Assembly (NCBI RefSeq): GCF_003610785.1
Contig: NZ_RAQQ01000001.1
Span: forward strand, 310,001 to 374,000
Reading direction: 5' to 3'
Length of the DNA stretch: 64,000 nucleotides
DNA from: Micromonospora globbae
GTDB taxonomy: Bacteria > Actinomycetota > Actinomycetes > Mycobacteriales > Micromonosporaceae
Both the position numbers and the translations under genes were made by a program. Positions 45,408 through 54,495 of the stretch are shown one piece after another. Each line of letters starts with the position of its first letter. Positions within the stretch are counted from its first letter, which is position 1. Under the pieces are notes generated by a model. It was not told the origin of the DNA and searched no databases. It was given only the letters and a program-made list of their open reading frames with translations.

Positions 45408-46919
45408 GTGAGCGATCAGATGAGGGCCGTGCGTGAGGCCCCGCGGCGCTATTCGCCAGCTGTAGCGGAGGAACGCCGCCGACTCGTCGGACAGATCGCC
45501 GCCGTGATGGAGGCGTCGTCGGTCATCCGCGATCCCAACAGCCGGCAGCTGCTGCTCCAGGAACTGGGCCACGCGCTGGGCGGCGCCCTGGGCTACCGGG
45601 AGCTGGGCCTGCTCCGGCCGCAGATCGTGGAGCTGGTGACGGTGTGCGTGGACCGCCCGGGCGGGCTGCGCTGCCTCGTCGAGTGTCTGGAGCTGCTCGA
45701 ACCCGGCAGCGAGCAGACCGTCGCGCTCCTCCAGCTGGCCGACGAGTGGCAGGTCGTCGAGTTGTTCGCCGACTACGACCTGCCCTGGCTGCGCGGCGTG
45801 CTGTCCGCCGTCGAGGTCACCGGCGACCTGCGCCGGTTCGTCGCCGAGGTCCGCGCGACGCCGGCCCCGCCCTGGTGCCGGACGGCCTGGGACCTGTTCG
45901 CTCATCTCGCGTCCGCGAACTCGCACGGTGAGGTGCCGCCGTGGCTGCCGTTGCTGGACAGGGTGGCCACCGTCGTGCCGCAGGCGTCGCTCGACCGGCT
46001 CCGCGAGCTGGTCGCGCGACTGGCGAAGGACTGGGGTGTCGCGGATCAGGTCGAGGAGTCCGCGTCCAGCCCTCCGCCGCCGGCCGGCACGGCCTATCTC
46101 GTGATCCAGTTCGAGAAGTACGGCGGCGACGACGACACGTACATCATGTCGCACTGGTATCAGTGGGCGTCGGCGGTGTGGCAGCCGATCCGCGGGGAGG
46201 ACCGCCACGTCCCGTACGGCGACCTCGAAGCGGCCGTCGACCAGGTCATCGACGAGACCGAGCGCCGCTGGGCGGACCAGGCCGGCGCGGTGACCATCGA
46301 GTTCGTCCTTCCCTGGCAGCTGATCAACGAGCCCGTCGACACCTGGCGCAAGGAACTGCACTCCCTGATGCCGAGTCCGCTGACCGCCGAGTACCCCCTG
46401 GTGATCAGAAGCCTGGAGCGCCTGCGCGCCAGCCGGTGGCACCGGGTCTGGCGCAGCCGCTGGCACAGCCTCGCCAGCCGCGACAGCGAGGGGTGGCCGC
46501 CGGTCCACTGCGCGTCCCGGCACCATGCCGACGTCCAGCTCGAGGCGACCCTCAAGCGGGACAGCGGCGTCGTCGTCCTGGTGCTCAGCGAGTCCCCGAC
46601 CGCGGGCAGTGTCGGTGAGCGGCAACTGCTCGTCGGGCTGCGGTCCGGGGTGCCGGCGATCATCTGGCACCGCAACGCATCGTCCACAGAGGAACTGTGC
46701 CAGACTGTTGCGTCGATGATCGGCGATCGGGCGTCGGGCCCCGGAGTGACCGAGCTTCCCCACCGTGCCGCGCACCTGCGGCAGCAGGCGTGGAGTGAGG
46801 ACCCCAAGGGCCTGGACCAGCACATCGGGCACGGCTTCGTGATCTTGTTCGACGATCCGGATCGGCAGCCGGGCGGGGCGGTTTCCGTCGACGGCGACAG
46901 GCGAAAGGTCCTTGCATGA
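45408..46919 (+). CDS. VMAP protein with N-terminal effector-associated domain
   Basis: 503 residues. Residues about 15-95 are an EAD2-like helical domain (LVGQIAAVMEASSVIRDPNS, LLLQELGHALGG); the middle is a helical VMAP-M-like part; from about 220 the VMAP-C domain begins (YLVIQFEKYGGDDDTYIMSHWYQW, EFVLPWQLINEPVDTWRKE) and runs to about 480. VMAP proteins are the classifying partner in vWA-MoxR-VMAP conflict systems and dock effectors by their EAD. The caspase at 53178-54299 carries a similar EAD. GTG 45408 has GAGG upstream; ATG 45420 is possible. No MoxR gene follows. Confidence 0.8.
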   Translation: MSDQMRAVREAPRRYSPAVAEERRRLVGQIAAVMEASSVIRDPNSRQLLLQELGHALGGALGYRELGLLRPQIVELVTVCVDRPGGLRCLVECLELLEPGSEQTVALLQLADEWQVVELFADYDLPWLRGVLSAVEVTGDLRRFVAEVRATPAPPWCRTAWDLFAHLASANSHGEVPPWLPLLDRVATVVPQASLDRLRELVARLAKDWGVADQVEESASSPPPPAGTAYLVIQFEKYGGDDDTYIMSHWYQWASAVWQPIRGEDRHVPYGDLEAAVDQVIDETERRWADQAGAVTIEFVLPWQLINEPVDTWRKELHSLMPSPLTAEYPLVIRSLERLRASRWHRVWRSRWHSLASRDSEGWPPVHCASRHHADVQLEATLKRDSGVVVLVLSESPTAGSVGERQLLVGLRSGVPAIIWHRNASSTEELCQTVASMIGDRASGPGVTELPHRAAHLRQQAWSEDPKGLDQHIGHGFVILFDDPDRQPGGAVSVDGDRRKVLA

Positions 46920-47041
46920 GCGGCAACGGTCACGGGACGTGGATCGCCGCCGGCCGGCGTCCCGATGGGACGGGCGGAGGGGTCACCAGGCGCTGCCGTC
47001 GCACGTCGCTCCGGCCCGCGCCGGCAACGGCGGGTCTGTGA
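46916..47041 (+). CDS. 41-codon coupling ORF between VMAP and FxsT-like genes
   Basis: The ATG overlaps the VMAP stop (ATGA) and the TGA overlaps the next ATG (TGATG), so ribosomes could pass from one gene to the next without gaps. The peptide (starting MSGNGHGTWIAAGRRPDGTG) faintly resembles the N-terminal W-x-x-x-G-x-x-PxDG stretch of the MoxR ATPase that normally follows VMAP. It may be a real small protein, a coupling device or a remnant of moxR. Coding status is not proven. Confidence 0.4.
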   Translation: MSGNGHGTWIAAGRRPDGTGGGVTRRCRRTSLRPAPATAGL

Positions 47042-50000
47042 TGAACGGCTCGGCGCCGGCGACCGCCGCTCCCCTGAGCCGCCCGGCGGACGGGCTGCGG
47101 CTCGACCTCCCCGACGGCGACCGGGACCTCGTCGTGGTCGTCGACGACGACCCGGTGATGGAGTTCTGGGCCGACGAGATCTCGACCTTCGTCGCCGTTC
47201 TCCGCGCCCAGCGCGCCTTCGCCTCCGTCGACGTCCTGCGCATGGCAGTCGCGGAGGGCGCACTCCGGCTCACCGGTGGGCCGGACACCGTCCCCGCCGC
47301 GCCCGCGAGTCTGGTCGATCCGACCGGGCGACGCGTCGTGTTCCTGCTGACGCACGGCGGCTCCGACGCCTGGCGGAGCGGGCTCGTCCACCCCGTGCTC
47401 GTCTCCTGGGCCGACACCATGACGGTCGCGGTGGTCAACCTCCTGCCCCAGCAGCGGTGGCGCGAACGCGGAATGGACACCACCGAGGTGGCGTGGAGCC
47501 TGGCCGGATCCGGCCCGGCGACCTCCGCTTCGGCATGGCGGGTGAGCGGTCTGGATCTCCGGCCCCCCGACGAGCGGGACGACACCCCGCTGACGGCCGT
47601 ACCGGTCATCGAGCGCGGCACGGACTGGTTGCAGCGATGGAGCCGGCTGCTGGCCGGGCCGGCGGCGGGCGAGCTGCGGATGCCCGCGCTCCTGCTGCCG
47701 CCCGAGGCCCCGAACGGCCGCCGACCGAGCCGGTCGCTCACCGCTCACGATCTCGTCGCCCGGTTCCGGGCCACCGCCTCGCCGGCGGCGTTCACGCTGG
47801 CGACCCGGCTGGCGGCCGCTCCCCTCAACGCCCGGGTGGTGCGCGCGGTGGCGAGGACGGTGGTCCGGTCGGGGCCGGAGCACCTGACCGAGGTGCTCAC
47901 GAGCGACCTGGTGCGGCCCGTCCCGCACGGGGCGGCGACGGGCGACACCCGCATCAGGTACGAGTTCGTGCACGGCGTACGCGAGCGGCTCCTCACGCTC
48001 GGGTACCGCGACCGTACCGTCGAGGTCCAGCACGTCGTGGAGTACGAACTGGCGCACGACGTCGAGGCCGTGCGCAACCTGACCCTTCGCGTCAAGGATC
48101 CGCGGAACGCGTCGTACGAGCGCGTCACTCCGGCCGCCGAGCCGTATCTGCGGGTCGAGCTGGCTGTTCACCTCTCACTGGGCGGGCCGAACCTCGTCGC
48201 AGCCGCACGGCTGGGTCAGGCCCTCGGCTCGCCCATCCCACGGCAGGTACGTCGAGTACTGCAGCCACCGTCCGTTACCGCTCACAGGACCATGGAGTCC
48301 GGAATGTCTGACAGAGTGAACTCGCCGGGCTCGGGGGGCTCGTTCGGCATCGCACCGCACGCCACGCTGGACGCCGAGCCGGGCATCATCCCGAGCAGGA
48401 CACCGACCCACGATCGGCAGACCGTACAGCGGCTGGACGGGCAACTGCCGGCGATCGTCGGCAACCTGCCGCTGCGGAACGCGAACTTCACCGGCCGCCG
48501 GGAGATGCTCGACTCCCTGCACCAGCGCCTGCGCGCCGGCACCACCGCGGTGCTGCCCGAGGCGGTGCACGGCGCCGGCGGGGTGGGCAAGTCGCAGCTC
48601 GTCATCGAGTACGTCTACCTCCACCAGCAGGACTTCGACCTCATCTGGTGGATCCCGGCCGAACGTCCGGCCCAGATCCAGTCCGCGCTGGTGGAGTTGG
48701 CGGCGCGTCTGGACCTGCCGGTGCCGTCGACCGCCAACACGGCAGTGCCGGCGGTGCTGGAGGCGCTGCGGATCGGCCGCCCGTACTCGAACTGGCTGCT
48801 GATCTTCGACAACGCCGAGGATCCGGACGACGTCGAGCAGTTCTTCCCCAAGGGCGGGCCGGGAAGCATCGTCGTCACCTCCCGCAACAGTGCCTGGCGG
48901 GACGTCGCGAGCAGCCTCCAGGTCGACGTGTTCGAGCGGCAGGAGAGCATCGAACTGCTCCGCCGTCGCGGGCCGGATCTGGCCGTCGACGACGCCGACC
49001 GGCTCGCGGCGGCCCTGGGCGACCTTCCCCTGGCCATCGAGCAGGCCGCTGCCTGGCGCGCCGAGACGAGGATGCCGGCCGACGAGTACCTGGAGCTGCT
49101 CGACGCCAGCCGCCCGGCCCTCGACGACGAGTCGGTGCAGCAGGACTACCCGGAGCTGGTCGCCGCGGCGTGGAACGTGTCGCTCAACTGGCTGCGTGAG
49201 CAGGATCTTTCGGCGCTGCGGTTGTTGCAGGTCTGCGCGTTCTTCGCGCCCGAGCCGATCGGCAAGGTCCTCCTGTCGAAGCCGCGCGCGCTTCGCATCC
49301 ACCCGGATCTGGACCCCCTCGTCCGCAACCCGGTTCGCCTCAACCGGGCGATCCGCACGATCGGGCGTCTCTCCCTGGCCCGGATCGACCACCGCACGAA
49401 CTCCTTCCAGATGCACCGTCTCGTCCAGCGGGTGCTCATCGACCAGATGGACCCGGCGGACCGCGACGCCCTGCGGCACGGCGCCCACATGCTGCTCGCC
49501 GGCAACGACCCCGACCAGCCCGACGACGCCGACCACTGGCCGCGGTACGCCGAGCTGTACCCGCACATCGTGGCCTCCGGCGCCGAGCAGTGCGGGAACG
49601 ACCTGGTGCGGGACATGGTGCTCAACGAGGCGAAGTACCTCTGGCGGTGGGGCGACCACCTCGCCGCACGGGACCTCTCGCAGCGGGCGTGGACGGCCTG
49701 GACCGCCGACGGCGGCGGCGCCGACCCGGACAGCCTGCGCATGGCGAGCTGGCTCGGCTTCATGCACTTCGTCGTGGGCGACTACGCCGCCGCGGCCAGC
49801 ATCAACGCCCGGACGCTCGAGCTCTACCGGCAGACCCTCGGCGACGACCAGGAGGAGACCCTGTACGCCATCGGCGCGGTGGCCGCCGACCACCGCGTCG
49901 CCGGTGACTTCGCCGGCGCGCTGGAACGTTCGCTGGTCGTCTACGACCACGCGAAGCAGAACTTCGGCGAGGACGAGCCGTTCACGCTGCGCGCCGCGCA

Positions 50001-50928
50001 CAACCTCGCGGTGAGCATGCGGCTGTCCGGCCTCTTCGGGCGCGCGCTGCAACTGGACGAGCAGACGTACCAACGCCTGGTGCAGATCTACGGCACCGAC
50101 CACCCGGACAGCCTGAGCACCTTCGGCGGCATCAACCTCGACCGGCGCGAGCTCGGTGACTACATCGCGGCGCACGCCAACCAGGAGAACGTCGTCGCCA
50201 CGGCCCGCCGGGTGCTGAAGTACGACGACCACCCGGATCTGCTGCGGCAGAGCCACATGCTGGCGAGCTTCCGTCGCAAGGCCGGCCACCACCACGACGC
50301 CCTCGACCTGTCGAGCGACGTGCTGCGCCGCTTCCGTACGCGCTACGGCGACGGCCACCCGGACACGGTGCTCGCCATGCTGACGTTCTCCATCGACCAG
50401 CGGCTGACCGGCGATCTGCGCGCCGCGCGGGAGGCGGCCGAGGCGGCGGTGGAGGGCCTGCGCCGGCTGTACGGCGAGAACCACCCGCACACCGCGGGCG
50501 CGCAGGTCGACCTGGCGGTGACGCTCCGCCTGCTGGGCGAGTGCGAGCAGGCTCGGGACCTGGACCAGGCGGCGCTGGCGCGGCTGACCAACCGCCTCGG
50601 CACGTCGCACGCTCTCGTGCTGGCCGCCCGGATCAACCTGGCGAGCGACCACTACGAACTCGGCGACTACGCGGAGGCCCACGCCCTCGACGCGGACACC
50701 CTCACCCAGGCGCGTCAGGTGCTGGGGTCCAGTCACCCCACGACGCTCGTGTGCGCTCTCAACCTCGCCATGGACCTTCGGGACCTCGGGCGCGAGGCGG
50801 AGGCGAGCATGCTCTTCGACACGAGCCTCGAACAGCTGCGGCAGACCCTCGGCGTCCGGCACCCGGCGGTGGCGGCGGTCGGGGCCGGCGTGCGGGCGAA
50901 CTGCGACATCGACCCGCTCCCCCTGTAG
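47041..50928 (+). CDS. FxSxx-COOH system NB-ARC/TPR protein with vWA-like N-terminus
   Basis: 1295 residues. N-terminal 200 residues resemble the SAV_2336-type vWA-like domain (LVVVVDDDPVMEFW, VVFLLTHGGSDAWRSGLVHP, VVNLLPQQRW), with DxSxS replaced, so metal binding is doubtful. The STAND ATPase has Walker A GAGGVGKS (511-518) and Walker B LLIFDN (about 586-591), followed by a winged-helix-like region (LLQVCAFFAPEPI). From about 830 to the end are TPR repeats with the recurring YG-x-x-HP-x-x-x motif. It fits the TPR component of FxSxx-COOH systems, a ligand-triggered switch. Coupled to the preceding ORF; GTG 47038 is an alternative start. Confidence 0.85.
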   Translation: MNGSAPATAAPLSRPADGLRLDLPDGDRDLVVVVDDDPVMEFWADEISTFVAVLRAQRAFASVDVLRMAVAEGALRLTGGPDTVPAAPASLVDPTGRRVVFLLTHGGSDAWRSGLVHPVLVSWADTMTVAVVNLLPQQRWRERGMDTTEVAWSLAGSGPATSASAWRVSGLDLRPPDERDDTPLTAVPVIERGTDWLQRWSRLLAGPAAGELRMPALLLPPEAPNGRRPSRSLTAHDLVARFRATASPAAFTLATRLAAAPLNARVVRAVARTVVRSGPEHLTEVLTSDLVRPVPHGAATGDTRIRYEFVHGVRERLLTLGYRDRTVEVQHVVEYELAHDVEAVRNLTLRVKDPRNASYERVTPAAEPYLRVELAVHLSLGGPNLVAAARLGQALGSPIPRQVRRVLQPPSVTAHRTMESGMSDRVNSPGSGGSFGIAPHATLDAEPGIIPSRTPTHDRQTVQRLDGQLPAIVGNLPLRNANFTGRREMLDSLHQRLRAGTTAVLPEAVHGAGGVGKSQLVIEYVYLHQQDFDLIWWIPAERPAQIQSALVELAARLDLPVPSTANTAVPAVLEALRIGRPYSNWLLIFDNAEDPDDVEQFFPKGGPGSIVVTSRNSAWRDVASSLQVDVFERQESIELLRRRGPDLAVDDADRLAAALGDLPLAIEQAAAWRAETRMPADEYLELLDASRPALDDESVQQDYPELVAAAWNVSLNWLREQDLSALRLLQVCAFFAPEPIGKVLLSKPRALRIHPDLDPLVRNPVRLNRAIRTIGRLSLARIDHRTNSFQMHRLVQRVLIDQMDPADRDALRHGAHMLLAGNDPDQPDDADHWPRYAELYPHIVASGAEQCGNDLVRDMVLNEAKYLWRWGDHLAARDLSQRAWTAWTADGGGADPDSLRMASWLGFMHFVVGDYAAAASINARTLELYRQTLGDDQEETLYAIGAVAADHRVAGDFAGALERSLVVYDHAKQNFGEDEPFTLRAAHNLAVSMRLSGLFGRALQLDEQTYQRLVQIYGTDHPDSLSTFGGINLDRRELGDYIAAHANQENVVATARRVLKYDDHPDLLRQSHMLASFRRKAGHHHDALDLSSDVLRRFRTRYGDGHPDTVLAMLTFSIDQRLTGDLRAAREAAEAAVEGLRRLYGENHPHTAGAQVDLAVTLRLLGECEQARDLDQAALARLTNRLGTSHALVLAARINLASDHYELGDYAEAHALDADTLTQARQVLGSSHPTTLVCALNLAMDLRDLGREAEASMLFDTSLEQLRQTLGVRHPAVAAVGAGVRANCDIDPLPL

Positions 50929-50951
50929 CGGCGCACGGTCGATCCGGCGGG

Positions 50952-52823
50952 TCAGGCGATTGGCCAGCCCGCCGGGTCGATGGTGTCCGACAGCGGTTCC
51001 AGCCCGTGCCCCAGCCAGCTCGCCAGCTCCACCGGGTCGGGGGCCACCGACGCGGAGCCGCGCGACCGCAGTCCCTGGACGACGGCCAGGACGAGTTCCG
51101 GAGCGCCGAGCAGGGCGCGGACCGCCGGATCGGTGGGCCGGTCGAGCTGGGTGAGGCCGAGACCCACCCAGCCGTGCACGTGCGACGGGTCCCGCCCCAG
51201 CTCGTCGAGGTATCCGGCGCGCGCCCCGTCGAGGTCGCCGGCGACGAGGGCGAGGTCGGCCGGCGTGGCGCCGGCCACCCGGTCCCCCACCCGGTCGGGC
51301 GTGGCGCGCAGCCGGCCGAACGCGTCCGCGTCGACCAGCAGGTGCCGGCGCAGGACGGCCCGCGCGTCGAGCGCACCCGCCGGTGGTGCCGCGAGCACCG
51401 TCCGGGCACCGACCGCGAGGACGGCCTTCGCCGCGGGATCGCGGCGCTGCCAGGCCGCGGCGAGTGCGTCCCGGTCGGCGGGGGCCAGGCGGATGTTGTG
51501 GCCCCGCCACATCGCGCGGTGGTCGACGGCGGCGGCGTGAGCCGCCCCGAGGGCGGCCGGGGGCACCGGATCGTCCTGGCAGGCTGCCAGGTCCGCGTAC
51601 AGGGTCTCGACGAACCGCTGGCCGTGCCCCGTCAACCGGCCGGACGCGGCCATCGCCCGCAGGACGTCGAGGGTCTGCCGCCGCCACAGCGCGAACTCGA
51701 AGTCCGCGAGCGCCCGCTCCCCCGCTGCCGCGTGCTGCCGGTGGACCCGCCAGAACTGGGTGATGCCGGCGAACGCGTAGGCACCCTGGAGAACGCCCGC
51801 GAGCGGTCGGGGATCGTCCCGCCAGGGGGCGTAGTAGCGGACGCCGTCGCCGGTCTCGCAGAGGGTCAGCAGGTGCGACAGGGCGCCGAGCTTGTGGTGC
51901 TGCGACTCGTGCACCAGGGTCACCGCGAGCTGCACCCCGTCGTCGGGCTCGGAGAGCAGGACGCCCCCGAACGCCTCGGCGCCGGAGGCGGACAGTGGGC
52001 GGAACGGCTCGCGGCGCGGCACCGGAGCGAGGGTCCGCACGATCCCGGTGATGGCCCGTGCCCGGTCGGGCTGCTCGCGGACCAGCAGTTCCCAGGCGTG
52101 CGCGAGCCACCCACGCCAGCGGGTGATCTCGGACTGCGACAACGGCTCCGGTGACGCCGGTCCGCGCAGGTCCCGGTACACGTCGCGGTCGAGCAACTCG
52201 ACCCGGAGACCGACGCCGTCCGTGTCGACGTCGACGAGGACGGGTTCGTGCCAGTCCGGGTCGCCGGGCGCACACCGCACGGTCCGTGCGTCGGTCACCA
52301 TCTCGACCTGGCCGGTGCGGGCCCGCACCCGCACGTGTGCGACGTCCGGCGGGACGGACGCGGCGCCCACGGTGGGCAGCACCGCGGAGCCCTGTCGCGC
52401 CGGGATGTCGATCGCGAAGGTGAGGCCCGCGCGGGCGGCGCTCGCCGCCGCGAGGGCGTGGAGGTATCCGACGTCCAGCCACAACGGTGTCCGGGTGTGG
52501 GGGTCGTCGCGGAGGCGACGCAGCGTGTGCGCGGCCCAGATGCCGACCTGTGGCTGGGCCAGGACGTCCTCGGTGGTGTCCGGAGCGGCGGCGTGGGCCC
52601 GGACCAGGAGCTGCCAGGCGTCGGTGACGGGTGCGAGCGGACCGGTCGCGTCGGTGCGGGTGCCGCAGGTGTCCAGCAGGGCCCGCAGCACGATGAGCCG
52701 CCAGCTGCGCTCGGACCGCCGGAGTGCGGCGATGCTCGGTTCGTCGGCGGCGCCGGTCGCCAGGGTGTGGAAGTGCGCGTGATCGAGGTACGTCGGGCCT
52801 AACGGGAGGGAGTCAGACGACAT
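50952..52823 (-). CDS. HExxH-motif protein, putative peptide beta-hydroxylase
   Basis: 623 residues. The diagnostic HExxH is H305-E306-S-Q-H309 in VTLVHESQHHKLGALSHL, preceded by family-typical LSASGAEAFGGVLLS. It matches the HEXXH-motif family associated with FxSxx-COOH peptides, some members of which are iron/2-oxoglutarate-dependent peptide beta-hydroxylases rather than proteases. It starts (ATG 52823) 11 bp inside the end of the precursor peptide gene, so the two are translationally coupled and the peptide is its probable substrate. Converges on the NB-ARC/TPR gene (23 bp). Confidence 0.8.
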   Translation of the reverse strand: MSSDSLPLGPTYLDHAHFHTLATGAADEPSIAALRRSERSWRLIVLRALLDTCGTRTDATGPLAPVTDAWQLLVRAHAAAPDTTEDVLAQPQVGIWAAHTLRRLRDDPHTRTPLWLDVGYLHALAAASAARAGLTFAIDIPARQGSAVLPTVGAASVPPDVAHVRVRARTGQVEMVTDARTVRCAPGDPDWHEPVLVDVDTDGVGLRVELLDRDVYRDLRGPASPEPLSQSEITRWRGWLAHAWELLVREQPDRARAITGIVRTLAPVPRREPFRPLSASGAEAFGGVLLSEPDDGVQLAVTLVHESQHHKLGALSHLLTLCETGDGVRYYAPWRDDPRPLAGVLQGAYAFAGITQFWRVHRQHAAAGERALADFEFALWRRQTLDVLRAMAASGRLTGHGQRFVETLYADLAACQDDPVPPAALGAAHAAAVDHRAMWRGHNIRLAPADRDALAAAWQRRDPAAKAVLAVGARTVLAAPPAGALDARAVLRRHLLVDADAFGRLRATPDRVGDRVAGATPADLALVAGDLDGARAGYLDELGRDPSHVHGWVGLGLTQLDRPTDPAVRALLGAPELVLAVVQGLRSRGSASVAPDPVELASWLGHGLEPLSDTIDPAGWPIA

Positions 52824-53031
52824 GTTCCTCCGAATCCGGCCCTGCGGGCCGCATCCGGCTGGGGAAGGAGCCGTTGTAGCCACTGATGCTGCCCCCCGTA
52901 TCGGCAACTCTCTCGCGCACCCGCGAGATCGCCGCAGTCATGCCGGTGGAGTCGACGGATCGTAGGGTCGCTACGGTCACCGCTGACAGGTCGAGCAGCT
53001 CGGACTCGATACCGGCGAGGCGTTCCTCCAT
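52813..53031 (-). CDS. Variant FxSxx-type precursor peptide (FxsA-like)
   Basis: 72 residues. Residues 9-45 match the FxsA leader (ESELLDLSAVTVATLRSVDS, then TAAISRVRERVADTGG), but where normal peptides end G-F-x-S-x-x-COOH this one reads SGYNGSF (50-56) and goes on for 16 more residues (PSRMRPAGPDSEEHVV). Tyr replaces Phe and Gly replaces Ser. With no FxsB radical SAM gene and a HExxH gene overlapping, it may be hydroxylated, not cyclised. GGGAGGG is 10 bases before ATG 53031; TTG 53040 is an alternative start. Confidence 0.7.
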   Translation of the reverse strand: MEERLAGIESELLDLSAVTVATLRSVDSTGMTAAISRVRERVADTGGSISGYNGSFPSRMRPAGPDSEEHVV

Positions 53032-53045
53032 GTACGGCAACCCTC

Positions 53046-53092
53046 CCGATGATGACAGTCGATAACTCCATCATTACTTATGCGTCCGAGTG
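53046..53092 (-). promoter_or_regulatory. AT-rich segment before the precursor peptide gene
   Basis: A markedly AT-rich stretch (TAAGTAATGATGG on the minus strand) stands out from the surroundings and probably holds the promoter for the peptide-HExxH gene pair. The best fit is TTTCGC-N16-TAATGA, which is weak. Confidence 0.35.
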
Positions 53093-53177
53093 GCGAAAGC
53101 GCCGAGCGATGGCTACCACACACCGGTTTCGGCGGATTGCTCCGAAGTGGACGCCATGTGGAGGGTGGGTCCGGGCA

Positions 53178-54299
53178 TCAGGTGTGGGCCGTCAGTCGCG
53201 CGGCGCAGTCCTCGACGCGGGCCACCGCCTCGTCGTCCGAGGCGAAGAAGCGGACCGCCTCGACGAGTTCCGACAGGGCGCCCGGATACCGCAGACAGGT
53301 TCGTACGACGCTGATGGCGTCCAGCCGTGCGGCGCTGTTGCGGCGGATGGCCGCGCGTACCGGCCCGCGCAGCAGCGACAGGATCTCCTCACGGTCGTCC
53401 GGGCGCAGGAACTCCGGTACGTCGAGCAGCGCGTCCACGAGAGGGGCCAGCGCGGCCGGTGACGGGGACGCCGAGGCGGTCGCGGCGGGACGGCCCGACC
53501 CGGAGCGGCTGAGCACGAACCCCTCGTCGCCGAGGGCGTTGCGGTACCACAGGTAGGTGGGCGTCTGGGCGGTGAGGCCGTCGGCACGCAGCTGGTCGAA
53601 CCGCTCCCGCAGCGCGGTGACGAGCCGTTCCGGATCCGCGAGCCGGCCCCCGTCCCCGTCCTCCAGGAGTCGCAGCACCTCCCGGCTGAACAGTCCGGTG
53701 CGCCGTACCCGGAGGTTGGCGGCGGCCTGACCGACCCCGGCGGCGAACAGGACGTCCTGCCTGCGGCCGGGGACCGGGTCGCCGACCGGGAAGGTCTCGG
53801 TGCCGGGCGCGCGCAGGCCCTGCGGGCGCTCGTGCAGTTGGCACGCGTCCACGATCCACACCTGCCGGTCGAAGCCCGGGACGACGTCGGTGGAGAAGGT
53901 GGCGAGGATGGAGTCGAGGTCGAGCGCGCCGGAATCGGTGGCGGTGGCGTCGGCGTAGTAGAGCCGCCGGTGGCGCCCGGTGTCGACGTAGCCGTGGCCG
54001 CCCCAGACCACGTGGAGGACGGATCCCGGCCGCCCCGGCAGCTCCCGCATGAGCACCTGGCGTACGGTCGCGCGGTCGGCGGGACGCCGGTCGACCCCCG
54101 GGGGAAGGGCGTCCGGACCGGGATCGGGCGCCAGCAGCACGGTCACCTGGTCGGGTGGTACCCCACGGGCCACGAACCAGGCGGCGAACCGGACGGCGTC
54201 GTCGACCGGCCCGGTCAGGCTCCACTCGTCGCCCGCCGCGTACCGGTCGATGCCGACGGCCACCACGTGGACGTCGCGCGGGTCGTCACCGGGTCCCAT
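53178..54299 (-). CDS. Caspase-like protease with C-terminal effector-associated domain
   Basis: 373 residues. Caspase (C14) fold: start VVAVGIDRYAAGDEW, catalytic His102 in VVWGGHGYVD and Cys153 in VWIVDACQLHE. After a Ser/Ala-rich linker (about 268-282), residues 283-370 form an EAD2-like helical domain (LVDALLDVPEFLRPDDREEI, RRNSAARLDAISVVRTCLRYPG). This is the effector of the locus: homotypic EAD contact with the VMAP protein would hold or trigger it; activation is expected to damage or kill the host cell or cleave a partner. 146 bp upstream of the peptide gene on the same strand. Confidence 0.87.
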   Translation of the reverse strand: MGPGDDPRDVHVVAVGIDRYAAGDEWSLTGPVDDAVRFAAWFVARGVPPDQVTVLLAPDPGPDALPPGVDRRPADRATVRQVLMRELPGRPGSVLHVVWGGHGYVDTGRHRRLYYADATATDSGALDLDSILATFSTDVVPGFDRQVWIVDACQLHERPQGLRAPGTETFPVGDPVPGRRQDVLFAAGVGQAAANLRVRRTGLFSREVLRLLEDGDGGRLADPERLVTALRERFDQLRADGLTAQTPTYLWYRNALGDEGFVLSRSGSGRPAATASASPSPAALAPLVDALLDVPEFLRPDDREEILSLLRGPVRAAIRRNSAARLDAISVVRTCLRYPGALSELVEAVRFFASDDEAVARVEDCAARLTAHT

Positions 54300-54495
54300 G
54301 GCTCAATCCTCGGGCACGGGTGCGAGCGTCGCGCACTGCGGTGGCCCGACGGCGCGGCGCCGCGTCGGCACGATCGTCGACGCCCGCACGTGACGTCGGC
54401 CGGGCTCGATCGTAGCCTTCGGAGAGGGCGTCGCCACCCTCCGCCCGTGGCGAGACGGCCCCGACACAGGGCCGCCAGGGGTAGCGTCGGATCGC

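Noticed and set aside
48175..52482. 1435-codon open frame on the minus strand across the FxsT and HExxH genes
   Set aside because: Its residues are Arg/Ala/Gly/Pro-rich filler with no family motif, and it lies antisense to a strong NB-ARC/TPR gene; a shadow of high GC.
50952..52823. Zinc metalloprotease based on HExxH
   Set aside because: The surrounding sequence and the overlapping precursor peptide fit the HEXXH peptide-modification family better than a protease, though no activity is proven.
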